Of a DNA stretch of 64,000 bases, positions 55,702 to 64,000 are shown in pieces. Location: contig JANQMX010000058.1 in the NCBI GenBank assembly GCA_028279885.1, positions 62,001-126,000 on the forward strand. Reading direction: 5' to 3'. The position numbers and the translations under genes were made by a program. The stretch comes from Rhodovibrionaceae bacterium. GTDB lineage: Bacteria > Pseudomonadota > Alphaproteobacteria > Kiloniellales > DSM-21159. The notes below the pieces were generated by a model. That model searched no databases. It was not told the DNA's origin and worked only from the letters and a program-made list of their open reading frames with translations. The number at the start of each line of letters is the position of its first letter. Position 1 is the first letter of the stretch.

Positions 55702-56012
55702 GCGGCAGGTTCGAGGAAGCCGGACGCCGCCGCGTCCTGGTCCGCATTCACGGCAAGGTGCAAGGGGTTTGGTTTCGCGCCTGGACCGAGGAAACCGCCA
55801 GTCGGCTGGGGCTGCAGGGCTGGGTGCGCAATCGCCGGGATGGCACGGTGGAAGCGCTGTTCGATGGCGCCAGCGAGGCCGTCGAGGCCATGCTCGAAGC
55901 CTGTCGTGAAGGCCCGCGGCTGGCCCAGGTCACCAGTGTCGAAGGGCACGATCAGCCGGCACCGGAAGCCGGGCAAGGAACACCCGGCTTCCATCAGCGT
56001 CCGACGATCTAG
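55698..56012 (+). CDS. acyP: Acylphosphatase
   Basis: 104 residues, slightly longer than the usual 90-100. The ferredoxin-like fold is clear: RRVLVRIHGKVQGVWFRAW with the catalytic R27, and GWVRNRRDGTVEALFDG with N45, the phosphate-binding loop and the water-activating Asn. It hydrolyses acyl phosphates. It overlaps the preceding gene by 4 bases and may be linked to propionate or acetate metabolism by context only. Confidence 0.94.
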   Translation: MSGRFEEAGRRRVLVRIHGKVQGVWFRAWTEETASRLGLQGWVRNRRDGTVEALFDGASEAVEAMLEACREGPRLAQVTSVEGHDQPAPEAGQGTPGFHQRPTI

Positions 56013-56022
56013 CCGAGTGGCT

Positions 56023-56511
56023 CTAGCGGCTAGTCAGGGTGCGGTCGATCAGCAGCGTGCGGACCAGTCCCGGCAGTTCCTTGCGGCGTACCCAGGTAAT
56101 CCAGGCGGCGATGGTGAAGCAGATCGCGGCTTCTGTGGCCAGGCTGCCGTAGAAGCCCTCAAAACCGATGGGGCCGAGGTGGAGCAGGAAGGCGGTGCCG
56201 GTGATGCCAAGGGTTAGCAGCGCGCCGATCAGCTGCAAGCCGGGGACGAAGAGCAGCACCGCGGCCAGGGTCTCGACGCCGCCGGTGAAGAAGCGGAAGT
56301 CCGGCTCGACCCAGCTCAAGCCGCTCCAGGCTTCCAAGGTCTTGAAGATCGGGTTCACGTCGGCGGCCGGCGCGAACTTGAACGGCAGGTACTTGATGAA
56401 GGTGTGGGCAATATAGAGCGACAGCAGGTAGGTGGAGGCGACAGAGGCCACCCGTAGGATGGCGCTCTGCCGGATGCCTTGGTTCTCTTGGTTGATTGCG
56501 ACGTCGGTCAT
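56023..56511 (-). CDS. DoxX-like membrane protein
   Basis: 162 residues with four hydrophobic helices (about 20-40, 75-100, 100-120, 125-145). The arrangement YLLSLYIAHTFIKYLPFKF, FFTGGVETLAAVLLFVPGL, LIGALLTLGITGTAFLLHL is that of small DoxX/DoxD-related membrane proteins. Their function is usually unknown. It is convergent with acyP and is followed upstream by the YHS-domain gene on the same strand with a gap of 144 bases. Confidence 0.85.
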   Translation of the reverse strand: MTDVAINQENQGIRQSAILRVASVASTYLLSLYIAHTFIKYLPFKFAPAADVNPIFKTLEAWSGLSWVEPDFRFFTGGVETLAAVLLFVPGLQLIGALLTLGITGTAFLLHLGPIGFEGFYGSLATEAAICFTIAAWITWVRRKELPGLVRTLLIDRTLTSR

Positions 56512-56655
56512 GGATGTCTCCGTGTTGCAGCCCTGTTGGGGGCCCTCGTTTCAAGCTGATGGAGACGTGGGGCCGGGTTGGTCCCGGCCTTTGTGACCTA
56601 AGCCTCAGAAAGTGATCACCTTTCCCTGAACGGCCGTGAGCGGAGAGGGGGCTGC

Positions 56656-57123
56656 CTAGTCCAGCACGGACGGCCAGTTGGCATTTGCGGACTCGATGTG
56701 TCCGGGGATGTCGCGTTCCCAGCGACGCTGAATGCGGCGCGAGAAATTCAGATAGAGCTTGCCGTCGACGATCTTCCAGGCCTCCGGCACGGTCGAGGCC
56801 GTGTAGCCTTCGCTGACCGCGTAGGCGCAATAGCCGCCGTACTGCGGCGCGTAGGCGTCCGGGTCGGCTGCGAAGAGGTCCCGGTTCTCGGCGGTCGAGA
56901 AGTGCCAAGTGACTCCCATCCAGTCATGAGCGAATTCCGGAGAACCGGCCACCGGCTTGCCTTCGGTGAAGTAGGCGACCGCATCCGTGCCATCGATGGC
57001 AATGCCGTCGTTGGCATAGATGCTGGGTTTGCTGGCCCCTACGGCTGGCGCGAGCACGGCGAGCGTGGCAACGACGGGCAGCGATGCGGCGAGCGCGAGA
57101 ACGTGACGTCTGGTGGTGGGCAT
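56656..57123 (-). CDS. Exported YHS-domain protein
   Basis: 155 residues. A Tat-like or Sec signal peptide (TTRRHVLALAASLPVVATLAVLAPAVGAS) leads into the YHS domain: AIDGTDAVAYFTEGKPVAGSPEF, then WHFSTAENRDLFAADPDAYAPQYGGYCAYAVSEG. YHS domains bind metal through the Cys of GYCAYA. It is likely periplasmic. The neighbour upstream in the same orientation is the HTH-ACT protein at 57256. Confidence 0.9.
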   Translation of the reverse strand: MPTTRRHVLALAASLPVVATLAVLAPAVGASKPSIYANDGIAIDGTDAVAYFTEGKPVAGSPEFAHDWMGVTWHFSTAENRDLFAADPDAYAPQYGGYCAYAVSEGYTASTVPEAWKIVDGKLYLNFSRRIQRRWERDIPGHIESANANWPSVLD

Positions 57124-57255
57124 TTGGTGTTCCGTTGATCAGTTGCAGAAGTGCGTTGCGGAAACGTGGTGTCCGCCACCGCGATCGCTAGGGCGTTCAC
57201 CGCGATGTTATGCAGGCGTGACAGGGAGAATTGGCCGCCGCGGTCTTGCGGTCGC

Positions 57256-57918
57256 TCAAGGCCGGACTTCCGATCTGATCAGAAAACGTTCGAACAGAGT
57301 GTCGAAGACCAATCGCGCATCACTCTCCGAGACGAACAGCATGATCTCCGTATAGGTCGAGGAGATCTCCACCAGATTGACGTTCTGCAGGGTCACCTGC
57401 TGCAGCAGCAGATAGAGCATGCCCGGGACCGCGACGTAGCGGGCATCGAACTGGACGGTGATCGAGGCAAGGCTCTCGTGGCGATAGCGCGGGGCCGTTC
57501 GCACAGCACGGTCGAGCGCCTCCTGGTGGCGCGAGTCGAAGATGAGTGTCAGTTCGTGAATGCCCTGGGTCAGGCTGCAAAAGTCGTTCTGCGCTTGAAC
57601 CTGCCGAGAGAAGGCCGTCAGCCGTTGTTGCAGGCTCGGGCTGCGCCGATAGCTTCGCGCCGACAGCCCGGAGTGAATCGTAACATTGTCGACGACGAAG
57701 CGCTCGACGTTGGGCACCTTGGCCGCGTCGTCTCGCTTGAGCCGCGACAAAGCCATTGTGATGGCACTTTCCTGGACTTCCTTCTTGGTCCGGGCCGCGA
57801 CCGCCGGCTTAAGAAAGGCTGCAAGCTTGGTCAGATTGAACAGCCCGTGCCGGAAGCCGAAGGCCAAGAGAGGGTTGCCGCGGACGATATCCTGTAGGGC
57901 ATCGGCTATAGAAATCAT
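57256..57918 (-). CDS. HTH-ACT protein, predicted amino-acid-responsive regulator
   Basis: 220 residues from ATG 57918 (an upstream ATG at 57942 is possible). The N-terminal 70 residues look like a winged helix (ISIADALQDIVRGNPLLAFGFRHGLFNLTKLAAFLKPAVAARTKKEVQESAITMALSRL), and the C-terminal part resembles an aspartokinase-type ACT domain (LQNVNLVEISSTYTEIMLFVSESDARLVFDTLFERF). That arrangement resembles the COG2061-type ACT proteins known mainly from archaea and some bacteria. It diverges from dapA (133 bases apart), and a palindrome overlaps its own start codon, so it may be an amino-acid sensing autoregulator. Assignment is by inspection. Confidence 0.8.
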   Translation of the reverse strand: MISIADALQDIVRGNPLLAFGFRHGLFNLTKLAAFLKPAVAARTKKEVQESAITMALSRLKRDDAAKVPNVERFVVDNVTIHSGLSARSYRRSPSLQQRLTAFSRQVQAQNDFCSLTQGIHELTLIFDSRHQEALDRAVRTAPRYRHESLASITVQFDARYVAVPGMLYLLLQQVTLQNVNLVEISSTYTEIMLFVSESDARLVFDTLFERFLIRSEVRP

Positions 57919-57934
57919 GTTATATTTATAACAT
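57917..57934. promoter_or_regulatory. AT-rich palindrome overlapping the HTH-ACT start codon
   Basis: ATGTTATA-TT-TATAACAT reads as a perfect 8-base inverted repeat and covers the start codon (57916-57918) of the minus-strand gene. In the GC-rich surroundings it stands out. It could be an autoregulatory operator also covering the dapA side, or include the -10 of the regulator gene. Confidence 0.6.
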
Positions 57935-58050
57935 AGTAGCATTCATATCCAAGTTTTTCCCAGGAAATTTGCCCGCTGTCGAGGGCGGATCTAGGGACGT
58001 AAGCGAGGACTCGGCGCGAAACGAAAGGCGTCGAGAGAGGAGATAGAGAC

Positions 58051-58962
58051 ATGAACCGGACGTTCTCGGGACTGTTCACGGCGCTGGTGACCCCCTTCAC
58101 GGAGGCGGGCGAGATCGATTGGCGGGCGCTCGACCGGTTGCTCCCCAAGCAGCTCGCGGGTGGAGTCGACGGCATAGTCATCCTGGGCACAACGGGTGAG
58201 TGCCCCACGATCCACGGCGAGGAGGCCGACAGCCTGTTTCGTCATGTGCGGGAGCGGGTGGGCGGCACGGTCCCGGTGATCGGCGGGGTCAGCGGCAATG
58301 ACACCGCCTTGGCGGTCGCCCAAGCGAAGAGCGCCGAGGCCGCCGGCGTGGATGCTCTGCTCGTGACCTGTCCCTACTACAACAAGCCGACCCAAGCGGG
58401 TCTTCTGCTGCACCACCGGACCGTGGCCGAAGCCGTCTCCCTGCCGGTCCTGCTGTACAACATCAAGGGGCGCACCGCGGTCAATCTCGAGGCCGAGACG
58501 ATTGTTCGTCTTGCCGAGGTGCCGAACATCGTCGGCATCAAGGAAGCCAGCACCGATATGGCGCACATTCTCTCGCTGATGGCGTTGGTACCGGACGACT
58601 TTGCGGTGCTCTCGGGCAATGACGACATGACTCTGCCGATCATGGCGCTCGGCGGGGCAGGGGTGATCTGCACCTTGTCGAATTTGCTGCCGGCGGCCAT
58701 GAAGCGGCTGGTCGAGGCCGGCTTAGACGGTGACTGGGAGACAGCGCGCGGCGAGCACAACCGCCTCCTACCGTTGATGCGCGGCTGCGGGCTGGAGACC
58801 AATCCCATTCCGATCAAGACGGCCTTGGCGTGGCGCGGCGACATCGCACCAGTCTTCCGGGCGCCCATGTGCACGATGAGCGAGGCGCCGGCGGTCGAAT
58901 GGCGCCGCCGGCTGGTCGAGCACGGCGTTCTGGAGGGCGTGGCGCAGGACAAGGCAGCATAG
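58051..58962 (+). CDS. dapA: 4-Hydroxy-tetrahydrodipicolinate synthase
   Basis: 303 residues with GAGGAGA upstream. The (beta/alpha)8 barrel of DapA: LGTTGECPTIHGEEADSLF (residue about 48), the Tyr of VTCPYYNKP, LYNIKGRTAVNLEAET, and the Schiff-base Lys in IVGIKEAS (about residue 166). It makes the first lysine/diaminopimelate intermediate from pyruvate and aspartate semialdehyde. It diverges from the HTH-ACT protein, which may sense lysine or threonine. Confidence 0.95.
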   Translation: MNRTFSGLFTALVTPFTEAGEIDWRALDRLLPKQLAGGVDGIVILGTTGECPTIHGEEADSLFRHVRERVGGTVPVIGGVSGNDTALAVAQAKSAEAAGVDALLVTCPYYNKPTQAGLLLHHRTVAEAVSLPVLLYNIKGRTAVNLEAETIVRLAEVPNIVGIKEASTDMAHILSLMALVPDDFAVLSGNDDMTLPIMALGGAGVICTLSNLLPAAMKRLVEAGLDGDWETARGEHNRLLPLMRGCGLETNPIPIKTALAWRGDIAPVFRAPMCTMSEAPAVEWRRRLVEHGVLEGVAQDKAA

Positions 58963-59052
58963 GCCCATCATCCATGCAGCAGTTCCTTCTTGGCCTTTGC
59001 TTGGGATGCCATCCAATGCGAAGCCAATAATTCCACAAATCTAGAAATATCG

Positions 59053-59088
59053 TTGACTCTGATTTCCGCTGAGCCTATCTTGCGGCCA
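59053..59088 (+). promoter_or_regulatory. Promoter of the ArsR-type regulator; transcript probably leaderless
   Basis: TTGACT (59053-59058) and TATCTT (59076-59081) are separated by exactly 17 bases. The ATG follows the -10 by only six bases, so transcription would start at or next to the ATG, giving a leaderless mRNA. CTAGAAATATCG lies just upstream of the -35 and may be the metal-regulator operator. Confidence 0.65.
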
Positions 59089-59420
59089 TGAACGTCGAAG
59101 ATGCATCCCGTCAGCTTGCCGTGCTCGGCAGCCCGACCCGACTGGAGATCTATCGCCTGCTGGTCAAGGCCGGGGCGGAGGGGGCGCCGGTCGGCACCTT
59201 GCAGGAGGTATTGGGCATTCCCGGCTCCACCCTGTCGCACCACATCAGCAAGCTGGTGGTTGCGGGTTTGGTGACGCAGGACCGGGAAAGCCGCATCCTA
59301 CGCTGCCGCGCCGACTATCGGCAGATGCAGGCCTTGATCGACTTTCTGCAGGCCGAATGCTGCCGGGGTATTCCTGACCGCTCAACCAAGTCCCAGAAGA
59401 CGCTCGAACCAGCCGACTGA
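59088..59420 (+). CDS. ArsR-type metal(loid)-responsive repressor
   Basis: 110 residues. A winged helix-turn-helix (LAVLGSPTRLEIYRLLVKAG, then LQEVLGIPGSTLSHHISKLVVAGLV) and a C-terminal FLQAECCRGIPDR segment with a vicinal Cys pair that could bind As(III) or a metal. It lies 72 bases upstream of the CSCG-motif permease, the usual arrangement for metalloid or organoarsenical efflux. The start is the ATG directly after the -10; no ribosome site exists in the short leader. Confidence 0.9.
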   Translation: MNVEDASRQLAVLGSPTRLEIYRLLVKAGAEGAPVGTLQEVLGIPGSTLSHHISKLVVAGLVTQDRESRILRCRADYRQMQALIDFLQAECCRGIPDRSTKSQKTLEPAD

Positions 59421-59492
59421 CGCCCGCAAAAGAAAGCACGAGTGATATCCGTTTGGCTTATATTTCGATAGTTCTAGTAGGACAAGAAAATC

Positions 59493-60530
59493 ATGACGAC
59501 ATTGGCGCTTAGGTCATTGCGTTGGACTGGCGTAACAGCGAAGCGGGAGAGTGTCTGGCTGACGCTGATCGCACTGCTGCTCGCTTTGGCGGTCTTCCTT
59601 CCGGCGCAGTTTCCCGAGACCCTGCGCTTCACTGTCGATGCTTTCGTCTGGATCCTGCCCTTCCTGCTGCTCTCCACCATCACCGCCGCCTGGCTGAAGG
59701 CGGCCGGGGCCGACGGCCTGATCGGCCGTGCGGTCGGCGAGCGGCCGGTGCAGGCCATCCTGGTGATGGCGGCGCTGGGTGCGCTCTCGCCCTTTTGCTC
59801 TTGCGGCGTGGTGCCCTTGGTGGCGGCGCTGCTGGCGGCCGGCGTGCCCCTACCGGCGGTGATGGCCTTCTGGATCGCCTCGCCGCTGATGGACCCGGAG
59901 CAGTTCGTGCTGATGGTGCCCATCCTCGGGCTCGACTTCGCGGTGGTGAAGGCGGCCTCGGCCTTGCTGCTGGGTCTTGCCGCCGGTTTCACCATGCTTG
60001 CCATGCAGCATGTCTATTCCTTCGAGGGCTCCTTGAAGACGGTGGGTTGCGGCGGCTGTGGCGGCTCGGCCCTGTCCAAGGGACCCGTCGTCTGGCGCTT
60101 CTGGGAGAGCCGGGAGCGGCGCACGGCCTTCGCCGAGGAGAGCAAGTCGGTTTTCCTCTTCCTCTCCAAGTGGCTGCTGCTGGCCTTCGCGCTCGAAAGC
60201 CTGATGGTGGCTTGGCTTCCGGCCGAAACGGTTGCCGAGTGGCTCGGAGACAGCTCGGCGCTGGCCGTGCCGCTGGCGGTGGCCGTAGGCGTGCCGGCCT
60301 ACCTCAACAGCTACGCCGCCATTCCCTTGATCGGCGAGCTGATCAACACGGGCATGAGCCCCAGCGCCGGCATCGCCTTCATGATCGCCGGCGGGGTGAC
60401 CTCGCTGCCCGCGGCCATGGCGGTCTTTGCCCTGGTGCGGCTCCCTGTGTTCTTCTGCTACCTCGGCCTGTCGCTGATCGGGGCCCTAGCCATTGGCTAC
60501 GGGGTCGATGCCCTCGGCCTGCTCGGTTGA
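59493..60530 (+). CDS. Eight-helix permease of the ArsP/DUF318 (SO_0444) family
   Basis: 345 residues with about eight hydrophobic helices. The hallmark [38 protein letters not shown] lies near residues 98-135, and [19 protein letters not shown] near 265. A GCGGCGGS loop around residue 187 adds possible thiol ligands. Members export methylated arsenicals or other thiophilic metals; the ArsR neighbour favours this. Its 3' end overlaps convergent lipB by about 45 bases. Confidence 0.88.
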   Translation: MTTLALRSLRWTGVTAKRESVWLTLIALLLALAVFLPAQFPETLRFTVDAFVWILPFLLLSTITAAWLKAAGADGLIGRAVGERPVQAILVMAALGALSPFCSCGVVPLVAALLAAGVPLPAVMAFWIASPLMDPEQFVLMVPILGLDFAVVKAASALLLGLAAGFTMLAMQHVYSFEGSLKTVGCGGCGGSALSKGPVVWRFWESRERRTAFAEESKSVFLFLSKWLLLAFALESLMVAWLPAETVAEWLGDSSALAVPLAVAVGVPAYLNSYAAIPLIGELINTGMSPSAGIAFMIAGGVTSLPAAMAVFALVRLPVFFCYLGLSLIGALAIGYGVDALGLLG

Positions 60531-61205
60531 GCAGGCGAAGACCTCCTCGAAGGCCTGCCGCAGCGCCACGTCCACGTCGGCCATGGTGACCGGCAGGCCC
60601 AGCGCGGCTAGAGACGTGACGCCGTAGTCGGGGATGCCGCAGGGCACGATGCCATCGAAGTGGGAGAGGTCCGGTTCCACGTTCAGCGAGATGCCGTGGT
60701 AGCTGACCCAGCGCCGCACGCGCACGCCAATGGCGGCGATCTTCTCCTCGCGGCCGCCGTTCACGACCCAGATACCGACTCGGCCCTCGCGGCGCTCGCC
60801 GACCACGTTGAAGGCGGCCAGGGTGCGGATGAGCCACTCTTCCAGATCGTGGACGTAGGCCCGCAGGTCCGGCTGGCGCCGCTTGAGGTCGAGCATAGTG
60901 TAAGCGACCCGCTGGCCGGGGCCGTGGTAGGTATGGCGTCCGCCGCGGCCGGTCCGATAAACGGGAAAGCGCTGCTCGATCAGATCGGAGGGCTCGGCGC
61001 TGGTTCCGGCGGTGTAGAGCGGGGGATGCTCCAGCAGCCAGACAAGCTCCTCCGCTTCCTCGCTGCGGATGGCGGCCACGCGCCGTTCCATGGCCGCGAT
61101 GGCCTCTTCGTAAGGCACAAGTGCCACGGAATGGCTCCAGGCGACGCGCGGCTCCGCTGCCCCTTTCCTCTGGTCTTCCAAGTCTACCGGTACTGCGTGC
61201 CGCAT
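60486..61205 (-). CDS. lipB: Lipoyl (octanoyl) transferase
   Basis: 239 residues from ATG 61205. It moves octanoyl groups from acyl carrier protein to lipoyl domains. Visible are [47 protein letters not shown] with the catalytic Lys, and [13 protein letters not shown] with the catalytic Cys. The first MRHAVPV fits the usual N-terminus; a longer ORF upstream has no homology. Convergent with the permease gene. Confidence 0.95.
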   Translation of the reverse strand: MRHAVPVDLEDQRKGAAEPRVAWSHSVALVPYEEAIAAMERRVAAIRSEEAEELVWLLEHPPLYTAGTSAEPSDLIEQRFPVYRTGRGGRHTYHGPGQRVAYTMLDLKRRQPDLRAYVHDLEEWLIRTLAAFNVVGERREGRVGIWVVNGGREEKIAAIGVRVRRWVSYHGISLNVEPDLSHFDGIVPCGIPDYGVTSLAALGLPVTMADVDVALRQAFEEVFACSTEQAEGIDPVANG

Positions 61206-61343
61206 CGCGCTCAGGCGTTGGATTCCTGTCTTACTGCCCTTCCAAGTAAGGCGTTTTGGCGTTAGGTACAAACCTTCGCACAGGGGGGCGGGGCGCCGCG
61301 AAGATGGCGCGACAAGAATGCTGCTCCCGTTAGAGGGAAGCCC

Positions 61344-63620
<2,277 letters not shown>

Positions 63621-63641
63621 TCGGTTGAGCGCCACTGCGAC

Positions 63642-64000
63642 ATGAACGACAACCGGCCGCTTCCGGAAGATCAACCAGCCTTCAGCGAGGAGACGACTGG
63701 TCCGGGCCCGGACCTCGTCGATGCGGTTGGCGAGGCGATGGATAAGGGGGATGCGGGCCGGGTCGAGGAGCTGGTGGCGCCGCTACATGCCGCCGATACG
63801 GCCGACCTGATCGAGGACCTGACCGCGGAGGAGAGAAAGCAACTCCTCGCCATGATCGGTCCCAAGCTGGACCCCGAGACCCTGACCCACATCGACAGCC
63901 CCCTGCGCCCGGAGATCACCCAGCTGCTCGGCATCAAGACCGTGGCGCATCTCTTGGGAGGGCTGGACAGCGACGATGCTTTCGAGTTTTTCGAGGACCT
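63642..64000 (+). CDS. mgtE: Magnesium transporter MgtE, N-terminal part (truncated by window end)
   Basis: 119 residues are visible; the gene runs past the right edge. The N-terminal MgtE domain is seen in DLVDAVGEAMDKGDAGRVEELVAPLHAADTADLIEDLTAEERKQLLAMIG and in PLRPEITQLLGIKTVAHLLGGLDSDDAFEFF. The first 25 residues are an acidic, low-complexity extension. CBS and membrane domains must follow outside. The start is 21 bases after the maeB stop. Confidence 0.85.
   Translation, partial: MNDNRPLPEDQPAFSEETTGPGPDLVDAVGEAMDKGDAGRVEELVAPLHAADTADLIEDLTAEERKQLLAMIGPKLDPETLTHIDSPLRPEITQLLGIKTVAHLLGGLDSDDAFEFFED

Overview
This window is GC-rich chromosomal DNA of an alphaproteobacterium, most like the Rhodospirillales/Kiloniellales. 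The reasons are a SAM-II type riboswitch in front of metY, the B12-dependent ribonucleotide reductase NrdJ, a porphobilinogen synthase with the all-Asp metal site usual in alphaproteobacteria, a 41-residue cysteine-poor L36, and valine- and propionyl-CoA-using enzymes. Genus is not resolvable by eye. No rRNA, tRNA, CRISPR array, insertion sequence or prophage was seen, and gene order looks like stable core plus modest accessory DNA.

Layout. 0.1-5.5 kb: a class III nucleotide cyclase, a cupin/GFA pair, two GNAT acetyltransferases, a DMT exporter and a 2OG-Fe(II) oxygenase. 5.5-9.6 kb: circularly permuted ATP-grasp, alpha-E, transglutaminase-like protease and the proteasome-like peptidase Anbu, a compact four-gene system whose biochemical job is still unclear and the best candidate here for new biology. 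9.7-14.6 kb: an exosortase-type surface protein (choice-of-anchor A), a GNAT, a GST, a membrane protein with a long disordered linker, rpmJ with its own promoter and terminator, and a methyltransferase. 14.9-23.4 kb: nrdJ, a CocE-type hydrolase, a DMT transporter and malonyl-CoA synthetase.

23.4-28.3 kb: malonate use. matB diverges from a TRAP transporter (P, Q, M) that is followed by malonyl-CoA decarboxylase (matA). Together they would import malonate, activate it to malonyl-CoA and decarboxylate it to acetyl-CoA. 28.4-34.4 kb: a YheT-type hydrolase, hemB, a class IV aminotransferase, an LhgO-type oxidase, and metY behind a promoter and SAM-II riboswitch. 34.4-36.5 kb: a small island of three poorly characterised genes around an XRE regulator. 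36.9-40.6 kb: a valine-degradation operon (isobutyryl-CoA dehydrogenase, 3-hydroxyisobutyryl-CoA hydrolase, 3-hydroxyisobutyrate dehydrogenase) with an unusual Rid protein. 40.7-44.5 kb: a two-subunit molybdenum hydroxylase with a divergent AraC regulator.

44.5-46.8 kb: an octaheme cytochrome c of the tetrathionate reductase type plus a membrane cytochrome b, behind a perfect FNR-type box, so probably an anaerobically induced quinol-linked reductase. 47-50.7 kb: a lipoprotein serine hydrolase, a PEP-CTERM protein, a weakly coding stretch and a TauD-like dioxygenase. 50.7-57.9 kb: a small protein, a Bcr/CflA-type exporter, an SDR, propionyl-CoA carboxylase alpha with an unknown gene and acylphosphatase behind it, DoxX- and YHS-domain proteins, and an HTH-ACT protein diverging from dapA with a palindrome over its own start codon. 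59-64 kb: an ArsR regulator that appears to be leaderless, its CSCG-motif permease, lipB, the malic enzyme maeB and the start of mgtE, which runs off the right edge.
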